The notes below the pieces were generated by a model. The model was not told where the DNA came from and searched no databases. It saw nothing but the letters and a program-made list of their open reading frames with translations. The translations under genes were made by a program, and so were the position numbers. This document shows, one piece after another, positions 12,561 to 20,830 of a stretch of 27,698 nucleotides of DNA. The stretch spans positions 1 through 27,698 of the forward strand of contig CAYWTW010000002.1 in NCBI GenBank assembly GCA_964461325.1, read 5' to 3'. Numbering within the stretch: position 1 is the first letter of the stretch; every line of letters begins with the position of its first letter. Source of the stretch: CAYUVV01 sp964461325. Its GTDB lineage: Bacteria > Patescibacteriota > Minisyncoccia > Phycocordibacterales > JACOZG01.

Positions 12561-13803
12561 ACAACTCGTTAATTTTTTTGAGCGTGAGGGGACCGGCGAC
12601 ACCGGTAGGAGTCACCAATTCGGCCGACTGGAGGATATCGGCGGAATAACGATTCTGAAACATCATCACCGCGGCTCGTACGCAGGGACCAAAATTACCA
12701 TTAATCGGACAGGCCATCAAATTACTCCCCGGTGGTGGGTATAATCCCTCCAGCGCCAACGCTTTTTGCAAAGCGAGAACGTCGCGGCTGCTCCGCAACC
12801 CCTCCGTTAAAAATTCTTGAGCAAAGCGATGAGGCCAAAGACGGGTGTGGACCAGAGCCAAGGCCGCCTCAGGATCGAAATAATTCTTGATGCCTAAATA
12901 GGTTTGCCAAGCCAACTCTTCAAGATAGGCGGAACGGATCTCCGATGAACGCAGAGGAGGCTCATAAATATACCCGTATTCAACCAAAATGGCCGCGCCG
13001 TCTCGCGAGGCATGAGCGCCAATGGCGATTAATTCCTGGTCATCGATCACGCCGTCGGTTTCCAAAGGCATATTGCTTGGGGATACAAACTTGGTTAGCT
13101 GATTAAACACCGCCTCGCCTAAGCGGCGGCTAGTTCGCGCGTTCGGGTACTGGCCTTCCGGCACATAGACCGACAGGCCAGAATAACGTCCCGCTTGCCG
13201 CCAGGGGCGGCCAGCATAATCGTTAAAATGGATGTGCAAGGTCAAATCAACTTGATTTTCATTGGCCCATTTGTTCAAACCATACAGGCGCAAGGAGACT
13301 TCTGGCTTGGCAAAATTGTGATTCATTGCTTGACGTTCGGTGACCGCCCCCACGGCAATCAAATCGGCAAAATTTTGGCGCAGAGTTAAACGAAAATTCT
13401 CAATTTCACTCCGCTGATTGGCAAAATAATCTCGAAAAGTAACATGATAATCACCGTCCGGAAACGCTCGAGCATTAGATACTCGAAAAGCCCCGTCCGC
13501 CGCCAAAAAATTCTCTAACTTGGTGGCCAATTCTAAATTAATATCCGCCTCGCGCACCCCCTCGAATCCTGCTCCCGAATATTCGTTGTCGTGCCCGGGA
13601 ATTAATAAAATCGAAAGACCTTGGTTGGCGTAGCGTTCCGCTAATAATTCGGGCGTAATCCGTTCGGGAAAGACCTGCCCGAGCAAATTGCCAAGCGGCC
13701 CAGGATAAACTCCCTGTTCATCGGGGAGCAACCAGAAAGCAAAGCCGACAATTCCCAGACTTAAAACCAGCGCCCAACGGGACCAATTTTTATTTAATTT
13801 CAT
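12550..13803 (-). CDS. N-acetylmuramoyl-L-alanine amidase (Amidase_3) with peptidoglycan-binding domain
   Basis: A 417-residue exported or anchored peptidoglycan amidase. A membrane segment near the start (WALVLSLGIVGFAFWLL, residues 10-26) is followed by the Amidase_3 catalytic domain. LLIPGHDNEYSG holds His71, VREADINLELATKL holds Glu85, LTLHIHFND holds His190/His192 and AILVEYGYI holds Glu275, matching the zinc-His-Glu-His plus catalytic Glu layout. Residues ~336-415 form a PG_binding_1-like domain (SSRDVLALQKAL, NGNFGPCVRAAVMMFQNRY, TGVAGPLTLKKINELY). It would cut the bond between MurNAc and L-Ala during cell separation. The ATG at 13803 overlaps the upstream stop in ATGA form, so it is translationally coupled. 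In the operon it sits after ftsQ and the wall-enzyme fusion. Confidence 0.92.
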   Translation of the reverse strand: MKLNKNWSRWALVLSLGIVGFAFWLLPDEQGVYPGPLGNLLGQVFPERITPELLAERYANQGLSILLIPGHDNEYSGAGFEGVREADINLELATKLENFLAADGAFRVSNARAFPDGDYHVTFRDYFANQRSEIENFRLTLRQNFADLIAVGAVTERQAMNHNFAKPEVSLRLYGLNKWANENQVDLTLHIHFNDYAGRPWRQAGRYSGLSVYVPEGQYPNARTSRRLGEAVFNQLTKFVSPSNMPLETDGVIDDQELIAIGAHASRDGAAILVEYGYIYEPPLRSSEIRSAYLEELAWQTYLGIKNYFDPEAALALVHTRLWPHRFAQEFLTEGLRSSRDVLALQKALALEGLYPPPGSNLMACPINGNFGPCVRAAVMMFQNRYSADILQSAELVTPTGVAGPLTLKKINELYGG

Positions 13804-16079
13804 TTTATGGAGACTAATTGAAATTCGTTGTTTTGCTGGGAAGAACGAGCTTCCCAAGACACGATATTATCTCCGGCTAGATGAACCACCAAAAATTGCC
13901 CTCGCAACGTCTCCGTTGAAAAACTCTGATCAAAAATAAAATTTCCAAGACTGTAGGCGATCAACCCGTGACGGTAGCGTTCTACTGGTTGGACAACGTG
14001 CGGATGATGGCCGATTACCAAATCAGCTCCGGCATCAATCAAGGCACGAGCCAATGTCTGCTGGCGCGAGGTCGGCTTGGTCTGGTACTCCTCTCCCCAA
14101 TGGAGTGAGACAACCAACCAATCAACCGCCTTGGACGAATCGGTGATTAGTTTAAGAAAATCTGGGTTATCGGCCAGAACGATACCGCTGGTTTGCTCAT
14201 CAGCAGCGAGCCAAGCGGGGCCGACATCGCTCGCGGCCAGCCAACCAATCTTCTGCCCCCGCTGTTCTTTTACCAGCAAAGTAGTCGCCTCAGCTAACGT
14301 TTCCCCGCCACCAATCGGCGCGAGGTTGTTTTCTTTTAAGCGGCGCAGGGTATCCACGAAGGCCTCTCGCCCCCAATCGCCGGCATGATTATTAGCAACC
14401 GATAAAACATCAAAACCGAGGTCCGCGAGTAAAGGAGCTAACGCCGGCTTCATCCGGAAAGAATAAAGATTGCCTAAATCCCGCCCCCGATCGGACAGCG
14501 GCCCTTCCAGATTACCAAACAGCCAATCAACCGTTGGCCACTTCAAAGTTGAGGGGAACAGGAACCGAAAATTACCGTCACCTTTTTCATCGACGATTTG
14601 ACTGACCCCGCGGTCAAACATCATATCGCCGACGAAGCCGAGCGTAGTCAAAGTCGGCAAAGTCACCTTGGCGTCATCGGTCAAAACTTGGCTGAAAAAG
14701 ACGTTGGCGCGCAGATAATTAAGCAGGGTTTGGACATCTTGGTCGCGATCTTGGCTACGCAATAAAATAATCGCGATCGGCCGGCGCTCGAACTCGGCCA
14801 ACGGCAAGTCGAAAATAGCGCTTAAAGTCTCCTTAGCCGCCGTGGTCTTCCCGCTTTTACCGCCCAGATAATTTGCTTGGGTTACCAATGGTGAGTTATT
14901 ACGCCAATAATGATCTAATTCTGGACGGGCTTCTTCAACCTTGCGCGTTAATTCCAAGACATAACGCTTGCTTTGATAGAGATAGCGCAAGAGAAGAAAT
15001 AAGTCGGTAGCGTTGGATTGATTGCCATCACCAATACCGCTTGGGTCCACAAAACTGGTCCGCTCCAGACCCAAGGCCCGAGCTTTTTGATTCATCAAAT
15101 CGATGAAACGATCACGGCCCAAATGTTCGGCGAGGGCTTCAGCCGCGTCATTACTGGATTCCAACAATAAAGGATAGAGCAAGTCCCCTGTCGGCAGGAT
15201 TTCACCGAACCGCAAGCCGCCATAATCGCCGTTGGTCGCAATCGCCTCTGCGCTGATCGTCGTATTTTGGAATTGGTTAATTGTTTCGAGAGAAATAACG
15301 GCGGTCATTAATTTAGTAATCGAAGCGATGGGTTTGACCGCCGATTCGTCCCGGCCCAAAATCACTTCGCCCGTCTCCAAGTCGGCCACCAGATAAGCTT
15401 CAGCAGAAACCGCCGGGACACTTCCTTCTCCCGAACGATGATAAAAAGAGCGATTTGTTTTTTCAGATCGCGATTCACCCGATTCGCGATTATCGCCGAA
15501 CTCAATGCCCGTGAGAATTACCGGTGTTCCAATTTTGGCGAAATCATACACCCGCGCGGCATCTGCGTTAGACAATCGAATACAGCCGCCAGAATAACCT
15601 TGTCCCACCGGCCGGCCGTCAGCATAATGCGGCCAGCCGTGAATAAAAAAATTGCCGAAAAATTGCAGACTATGCGGCATCCAAACCTCGCCAATCGAAG
15701 AAAAGTGATTTAATTCTTTGTTGAGAACGGCGTAACGCCCAACTGGTGTTTCCCAAGGTGAACCGGGCCGCCCGATGGACAAGATGGGATAGGTAAATAA
15801 CGTCTCCCCGTCTCGGATCAAAGCAATCGTCATCTGATCGAGATCGGCTCTAATTTCTTCGCCGGCAATCTTAGTCTCACCAACCGCCGAGGGCAAAGTC
15901 AAGACGTTACGAGCGGTCGACAGGCCAGCCAACTGCGGCCAGGTGGTGGCCATCGGCCACCGCGCTTCTTCTGCCGTTCGCAGGCCAAGATAGGCGAGAG
16001 ACCAGCCAAACAGCCCGCTAATGATAACCGCCGCCACCCCAGTTAAAAGTGGCCATTTTTTTGTTTTCTCGCCAATCAT
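13800..16079 (-). CDS. Triple fusion: L,D-transpeptidase (YkuD) + S11 D,D-carboxypeptidase + CapA-like metallophosphatase
   Basis: A 759-residue anchored protein with an N-terminal span (LLTGVAAVIISGLFGWSLAYLG, ~11-32) and three enzyme-like domains in order. First comes YkuD at ~75-190, with FFIHGWP (His147) and SGGCIRLSN (Cys166), the L,D-transpeptidase signature. Then comes a penicillin-binding-protein-like peptidase S11 domain at ~222-455, with the SITK tetrad (Ser253, Lys256), SSN (Ser308-Asn310) and KSG (408-410). Last comes a CapA/PgsA-like calcineurin-fold domain at ~478-745, with GDMMFDRG (484-491), NLEGPLSDRG, NNHAGDWG, LHWGEEY, GHHPHVVQ and YSLGNFIFD. Each domain keeps its catalytic residues. 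The first two act on peptidoglycan stems; the third family is linked to capsule or polyglutamate export and anchoring. It lies between ftsQ (12-bp gap) and the amidase (ATGA overlap). Confidence 0.93.
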   Translation of the reverse strand: MIGEKTKKWPLLTGVAAVIISGLFGWSLAYLGLRTAEEARWPMATTWPQLAGLSTARNVLTLPSAVGETKIAGEEIRADLDQMTIALIRDGETLFTYPILSIGRPGSPWETPVGRYAVLNKELNHFSSIGEVWMPHSLQFFGNFFIHGWPHYADGRPVGQGYSGGCIRLSNADAARVYDFAKIGTPVILTGIEFGDNRESGESRSEKTNRSFYHRSGEGSVPAVSAEAYLVADLETGEVILGRDESAVKPIASITKLMTAVISLETINQFQNTTISAEAIATNGDYGGLRFGEILPTGDLLYPLLLESSNDAAEALAEHLGRDRFIDLMNQKARALGLERTSFVDPSGIGDGNQSNATDLFLLLRYLYQSKRYVLELTRKVEEARPELDHYWRNNSPLVTQANYLGGKSGKTTAAKETLSAIFDLPLAEFERRPIAIILLRSQDRDQDVQTLLNYLRANVFFSQVLTDDAKVTLPTLTTLGFVGDMMFDRGVSQIVDEKGDGNFRFLFPSTLKWPTVDWLFGNLEGPLSDRGRDLGNLYSFRMKPALAPLLADLGFDVLSVANNHAGDWGREAFVDTLRRLKENNLAPIGGGETLAEATTLLVKEQRGQKIGWLAASDVGPAWLAADEQTSGIVLADNPDFLKLITDSSKAVDWLVVSLHWGEEYQTKPTSRQQTLARALIDAGADLVIGHHPHVVQPVERYRHGLIAYSLGNFIFDQSFSTETLRGQFLVVHLAGDNIVSWEARSSQQNNEFQLVSIK

Positions 16080-16091
16080 GCGCAGTTTATT

Positions 16092-16940
16092 CTAATCGAG
16101 TAATCCGCTTTCGTCGACCCCAAAACGATAAAAAATCTTGTCGCCAAAACGCAAATCCAGATACTCGAGAGGCGCGTTTCGCTTAGCCCAATCGGTCTTA
16201 AAAGGTTCAGAATTTAACGTGATATCCAAATTTAATAATTCCTTAGACCAATTAGCCGGAATCGAAAAAATTATCTCTCCCTTCGGATCGAGTCCGAGAC
16301 GCCAATCACCGTCCGGTGTCTCAACCAAACTTCTAATTTCATAATCTATCAACAAAGAATCGACTAGGATTTTTTTTGTCCTCGTCTCAAGATTAAGCAA
16401 ATTGGTGAAAACTCCCGACGAGAAAGGGCTGGAACCCAGTTCAACCAATTCAGATCGAGAGGTCAGCGAGACGAATAGCGGTTCGACAGAATCAGGCGCC
16501 CGCTCGAAGATAATCCCCGTATCATCCATCAAAAAACACTCGGGTGGTTGAGTCGAATTAGCGCACCACAAATATTTCGGCGTTCGCTCGGCCACTAAAA
16601 CACGCAATTCCCCGCCTTCAGTCACCCGAGATTCAACGCTCGCTAAACGAGGAAATTTTTTAATTAAAGTCTGGCTTAAAGTTTGTGGCGAGTAGGAAAA
16701 AAATTGATTTTTGGAAATCAGTCCAAAATGCGAACCCTGAAGCGCTTGCGTCGCCGTTGCGGCAAGGGCCAAACTAGACAAATATTTAGTTCCCGTCACC
16801 TCGATCTGTTTAATCCGCCAGTGACCAAGATTCAAGACCCACAAACTAATAACTAAAACGAATAATGAGAAAATCAAAAACCCAAGCCACCGTCCGCGTC
16901 GAATAATTCGAACTCGCGAGTGATTGGCGCGATACTTCAT
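16092..16940 (-). CDS. ftsQ: Cell-division protein FtsQ/DivIB-like
   Basis: A 282-residue bitopic membrane protein. A basic cytoplasmic tail (about 18 residues, RVRIIRRGR) leads to one membrane span (LGFLIFSLFVLVISLWVLNL, ~19-38). A POTRA domain follows (IKQIEVTGTKYLSSLAL ... KFPRLASVESRVTEGGELRVLVAERTPKYLW, ~43-125), then the FtsQ beta domain, ending with LEYLDLRFGDKIFYRF, the usual C-terminal strand. FtsQ joins the FtsB/FtsL complex and passes the signal to septal peptidoglycan synthesis. ATG at 16940 is 4 nt after the serS stop. No Shine-Dalgarno is visible, so it probably depends on coupling. A following linker and then the wall-enzyme fusion fit a division/cell-wall operon. Confidence 0.88.
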   Translation of the reverse strand: MKYRANHSRVRIIRRGRWLGFLIFSLFVLVISLWVLNLGHWRIKQIEVTGTKYLSSLALAATATQALQGSHFGLISKNQFFSYSPQTLSQTLIKKFPRLASVESRVTEGGELRVLVAERTPKYLWCANSTQPPECFLMDDTGIIFERAPDSVEPLFVSLTSRSELVELGSSPFSSGVFTNLLNLETRTKKILVDSLLIDYEIRSLVETPDGDWRLGLDPKGEIIFSIPANWSKELLNLDITLNSEPFKTDWAKRNAPLEYLDLRFGDKIFYRFGVDESGLLD

Positions 16941-16944
16941 TATC

Positions 16945-18210
16945 TCATCGGCCGACCAATTTATCTCGTCCCAAAATCGGGCGCAGGGGCTCCGGCACGT
17001 TAATACTGCCGTCCGCCTGTTGGTTATTCTCTATCAACGCGGCCAGCAAGCGAGGCGTCGCGACGGCCGTATTGTTAACTGAATGCGGATAACGAAGTTT
17101 GCCTTCAGCATCACGATAACGAATATTTAACCGCCGAGTCTGAAAATCATGAAAATACGAAGCCGAATGAGTTTCGCGGTAACGATTTTCAGACGGCAGC
17201 CAAGTCTCTAAATCATATTTTTTCACCTGACCCAAACCAAGATCACCGGCGCAATTAACGACCACTCGATATGGCAAATTTAAAGCCTGCAACATCTTCT
17301 CACTGTTGGCGGTCAAAGCTTCGTGCCAACGGACACTCTCTTCATGATCAGCGGCGCAGAGAACCACCTGCTCAACCTTATAAAACTCATGGACGCGGAA
17401 CAGACCTTTGGCGTCCCGACCATAATTGCCGGCCTCTCGTCGAAAACAAACGGAAAAAGCGGCAAAGCGGCGGGGCAGGGTGTCGGCCGCGATTATTTCG
17501 TCCATTAGATAGCCCATGGTGGGGACTTCCGCCGTGCCGGAAAAATATTTTTCATCCTGCGAACGAAATAAGTCTTCGATCCCGCCGGGCAAATAACCCG
17601 TACCGATAAACGAATCGGGTCGAACCAACGACGGAGCAAGAACTGGCTCAAACCCAGCTTGTCGCAACCACTGGAAAGCAAATTGCCAGAGCGCGAAAGA
17701 CAATTCAGCCGCGCCGCCTAGCAAAAAATAACCTCGAAAGCCAGCCACCTTGGCCCCTCGTTCAAAATCAGCCAAGCCCAACGCGGACATTAAGTCCCAG
17801 TGGTTTTTCGGTGCGAAATCAAATTTGGGTATTTCTCCCCAACGACGAATTTCCTGATTATCGGCGTCAGTCGCGCCGTCGGGCACCGAAAAATCCGGCA
17901 AATTAGGAATCTCCAACATTAGGGTCTGCCAGCGACGAAGAATTACCTGCAGGCGGGCCTCGCGAGTTTTTAGATTGTCTTTGACCACCTTTAATTTGGC
18001 GATCAAACGGTCACGATCGACTTCCACCGCGTTAACCACCCCAGCCCCGACCTCTTTTTGTTCGGCTCGCAACCGCTCCACCTCGTTCAAAATTTTTAAT
18101 CGCTTTTCATCAAGCTCAAGCAGTTCATCCAAATTGATTGACAGTTGTTTGCGACGGGCCGCGGCCTTGACAAGCTCAACATTCTCTTTAATAAACTTGA
18201 TATCCAGCAT
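16945..18210 (-). CDS. serS: Seryl-tRNA synthetase
   Basis: A 421-residue class II aminoacyl-tRNA synthetase. The N-terminal ~110 residues form the antiparallel coiled-coil tRNA-binding arm (MLDIKFIKENVELVKAAARR... LDELLELDEKRLKILNEVERLRAEQKEVG). The catalytic core contains motif 2 (AFSVCFRREAGNYGRD, then GLFRVHEFYKVEQV), a RETHSASYFHDFQTRRLNIRYR segment and motif 3 (NTAVATPRLLAALIENNQQ, ending INVPEPLRPILG). Length and order are normal. It charges tRNA-Ser and tRNA-Sec-type molecules in the cytoplasm. The start is ATG at 18210. TATAAT on the minus strand at 18224-18219 ends 8 nt upstream, in the 3' end of the cohesin gene, so serS probably starts a leaderless transcript that also carries ftsQ. 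Confidence 0.97.
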   Translation of the reverse strand: MLDIKFIKENVELVKAAARRKQLSINLDELLELDEKRLKILNEVERLRAEQKEVGAGVVNAVEVDRDRLIAKLKVVKDNLKTREARLQVILRRWQTLMLEIPNLPDFSVPDGATDADNQEIRRWGEIPKFDFAPKNHWDLMSALGLADFERGAKVAGFRGYFLLGGAAELSFALWQFAFQWLRQAGFEPVLAPSLVRPDSFIGTGYLPGGIEDLFRSQDEKYFSGTAEVPTMGYLMDEIIAADTLPRRFAAFSVCFRREAGNYGRDAKGLFRVHEFYKVEQVVLCAADHEESVRWHEALTANSEKMLQALNLPYRVVVNCAGDLGLGQVKKYDLETWLPSENRYRETHSASYFHDFQTRRLNIRYRDAEGKLRYPHSVNNTAVATPRLLAALIENNQQADGSINVPEPLRPILGRDKLVGR

Positions 18211-18218
18211 GGCCTCTG

Positions 18219-18224
18219 ATTATA
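18219..18224 (-). promoter_or_regulatory. -10 box for leaderless serS-dus operon
   Basis: Minus-strand TATAAT (18224-18219) ends 8 nt before the serS ATG, and a TCCACA lies 17 bp upstream as a partial -35. The box lies just past the stop codon of the preceding cohesin gene. Confidence 0.6.
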
Positions 18225-18227
18225 TCG

Positions 18228-20828
18228 TTATTCTGTTTCTTTGTGGATATCTTCAACTTCCTTGCTAATGAAGCGTTCGGCTTCATCGAGATCGTGGCGA
18301 AATTGTCGCAAAATCCTTTCTTCGGCTTCCGTCAATTGACGTTCGGCGCTCGTCTTCTCCAATAAACGAACTCGCTCATGGATGCTCTCACGCAACAAAC
18401 CAAACGCTTGGTGCACCATCAACTCCGCCTCGCGCGCCTCTTTTCTTACTCGTCGTCTAAAGCCGGTTAGATAATGCCAGGTTGACCAGACGATCAAAAG
18501 CAAAATCACCATCAGGGCTAATAAAGGAATCAATACGGCCAGAAAGACCACGGCTTCCGAGCCAAGACGCAACCAGGCCGGTTTGGTAACCGCGATTACC
18601 ACCTTGTCGGAGGGAGCACTGCGCGCGCCACGAGCATCGACGACTTCAGCCCAAATTTGATATATCCCATCTGGAAGTTTTTCTCGCAACACTAAAGAAA
18701 AACGCCCGATGGCATCGCTATGAATCGTTTGATAACGTGCCGGAGAAACTTCGTTTTGCCAGGAAACCAACACTTGAGACCGCGGATAAGTTTGGCCCCC
18801 AATAATCAAAACTTCGTCGCTCATCAAAGTTTGCGGGTAATTGGTAATCAGTGGGGGTTCCAAAGCTTCAATCTCAAATTCGACGGAGTCAGCCAAATAA
18901 TTTCCCGCCCGATCGATCGCCTTAACCAAAAGAGTGTGCCGGCCGGAGGGTAACGCGGGGGTGGTAAAAACAGCTTCCGGCGATTCTGGTCGCCAAACAT
19001 TCACATCTTGGCTGTCCAATTCAATTTCGTAACGATCGATTCCTGAAGTTTCGTCTTCCGCCTCAAAGACAAAGCTCGCGGTCGGTTCAGTCAAATCGTT
19101 TCGTCCGACGGGCTTAATGGTAAAAAGTTTTGGCTTGGTAGCGTCTACTTGAAGGCGGAAATGGGCAACAGCCCCCCACCCCGCACTATTTTTTAATTGG
19201 GCATGGAAATACCAAATGCCATCCTCTAAATTAGAAACGGTTCTGGTGTTTATCGCTGGCGAATAATAGACGCTCGGAGTCGCTTGCGGCAGATGACCAA
19301 TCAGCAAGCGTCCAGCATTCACGTCCGGAGGCAAAATCCAGTTAAAGCGCGCTTCGCGCGAGTTATACCACTCGTCCGGATTAGGATGCGTTTCCGAATG
19401 AATTTCGGGAGCAAGCGGGGTCCCTACCGTCCCCGCCGGCACCGGCGTCGTGGCATTAGGCGCGGCGGGCCCCGACGGGCTAATGCCAAAATTGGCGACA
19501 CCGAGGCCAGTTAGAATATTAGTTCCTTCGCCATCATTCGCCAGAATCGAACCAGAAATAAATTTGAGCTCGGCCACGCCCGAAGCTTTAGTTTTGAAAT
19601 TGACGGTGAGAACACGCCCGCCCGCCCCCACGAAACCCGGATTAAGGACAATCCCCTCAAAATTAATCTGACCAGAAGCATTGGAAAAAGTTGGCTCCTG
19701 AACCCACAACGAGAAAAGCGAGGCGGCTTTAGACAAAGACAAAACCTCCAATTTGTCGACCGGAAACGAGAGCGCGCCGGAGGCGGCATTCATGGCCTGA
19801 TCAGTACTGTTTACTACCACATTGACGGAAAAATTTTCACCAACGGAGTAAGTTCCAGACTCTGGTGAAATAAAGAGCGAGGCGGCTGAAGCCACTCCTC
19901 CGGGCCACAGCCAATAGAACCCGAGTAAAAACAGAAAACTAAAAACTTTTCTCAAAAGCGCAAATCTCGTAAGCCAAACCAGACCAAGCATCAATAATAT
20001 CATAACCCAAAAATCCAGGTTTTCGTACCAACCAAGGGGATGAATTGGGTCTAATCTGATGATTCGCTTGTTGCCGAAGTGGTCAACGGCTCGAAGCCAA
20101 ACGTAACCGCGGCCGCTCTGATCGGACAACTGTTCGGGGCTATCAGCCTGGCGCCAAGGATAAAACCAAGCGAGAAATCTAGACGGCGATTCCTTTATCG
20201 AATATCCCCGAACTCCGGACTGCTTGTCTTGCGTCGCAAAGACAACAAATTTTTTATTCCCGAACAATAATTTGTCTTGAGCAATCAGGGGAGTAAAAAC
20301 TTCGGGCGGCAAGTAATCTTCTTCTTCAAAATTGAACTTTGTCACGCCAGATCCTGTCGGCAAAATAGTCACAGTGAGCGGCGAGGTTACAGTATAAGCG
20401 GCGGTTCCGTAACCGTCGTTTCTAAGCGTTTGTTGGCCGCGAATCTCTAAGTTGGAAGGACCGGCCTGCCGACCAGCAAAAATCACAGACAAAATTTGAC
20501 CGCGCTGACTCACGAAACCGCCCGGCGTCACCCCTGAAAAAACAATCTGACCGTCTTTCAAGATCGGCGACTCCAACCAAAAATTCAAAAAGCTGCCCGC
20601 GTCACGAATTTCTTTTAAATCCAAAAAATCGCTGGAAAAATGAATTTGTCCCTCAACGGCGTTCAATGATTCGCCCTCGGTATCAAGATACAAACTGGCC
20701 ATTAAAACTTCTCCCACCGCCGGCTGATCTGGAGTAATTTCCCAAAACATCCGAGCGGCTTCTCCCGTGCCGGGCCAAAGCCAAATGGGTAACGCTAACA
20801 AAATTAATCGCTTAATGATTTTTTTCAT
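18228..20828 (-). CDS. Membrane protein with two cohesin-like domains, Fn3/Ig-like modules and a cytoplasmic coiled coil
   Basis: An 866-residue surface scaffold-like protein. In order: signal peptide (~1-24); cohesin-like domain 1 (~26-157, with LNAVEGQIHFSSDFLDLKEI, QIVFSGVTPGGF and LRNDGYGT); linker; membrane span (~273-290); a second signal-like hydrophobic segment ending GGVASA (~293-315); cohesin-like domain 2 (~317-448, MNAASGALSFPVDKLEVLSL, GQINFEGIVLNPGF, ANDGEGT); Pro-rich linker; Fn3/Ig-like modules (~470-655 and ~657-748); C-terminal span (~757-785); basic segment; charged coiled coil (~800-866) in the cytoplasm. Cohesins bind dockerins, and the gene directly upstream ends in a dockerin. 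The ATG at 20828 comes 2 bp after that gene's stop. Domain 1 and domain 2 halves look like two former genes joined. Cohesin calls rest on pattern only. Confidence 0.85.
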   Translation of the reverse strand: MKKIIKRLILLALPIWLWPGTGEAARMFWEITPDQPAVGEVLMASLYLDTEGESLNAVEGQIHFSSDFLDLKEIRDAGSFLNFWLESPILKDGQIVFSGVTPGGFVSQRGQILSVIFAGRQAGPSNLEIRGQQTLRNDGYGTAAYTVTSPLTVTILPTGSGVTKFNFEEEDYLPPEVFTPLIAQDKLLFGNKKFVVFATQDKQSGVRGYSIKESPSRFLAWFYPWRQADSPEQLSDQSGRGYVWLRAVDHFGNKRIIRLDPIHPLGWYENLDFWVMILLMLGLVWLTRFALLRKVFSFLFLLGFYWLWPGGVASAASLFISPESGTYSVGENFSVNVVVNSTDQAMNAASGALSFPVDKLEVLSLSKAASLFSLWVQEPTFSNASGQINFEGIVLNPGFVGAGGRVLTVNFKTKASGVAELKFISGSILANDGEGTNILTGLGVANFGISPSGPAAPNATTPVPAGTVGTPLAPEIHSETHPNPDEWYNSREARFNWILPPDVNAGRLLIGHLPQATPSVYYSPAINTRTVSNLEDGIWYFHAQLKNSAGWGAVAHFRLQVDATKPKLFTIKPVGRNDLTEPTASFVFEAEDETSGIDRYEIELDSQDVNVWRPESPEAVFTTPALPSGRHTLLVKAIDRAGNYLADSVEFEIEALEPPLITNYPQTLMSDEVLIIGGQTYPRSQVLVSWQNEVSPARYQTIHSDAIGRFSLVLREKLPDGIYQIWAEVVDARGARSAPSDKVVIAVTKPAWLRLGSEAVVFLAVLIPLLALMVILLLIVWSTWHYLTGFRRRVRKEAREAELMVHQAFGLLRESIHERVRLLEKTSAERQLTEAEERILRQFRHDLDEAERFISKEVEDIHKETE

Positions 20829-20830
20829 GA

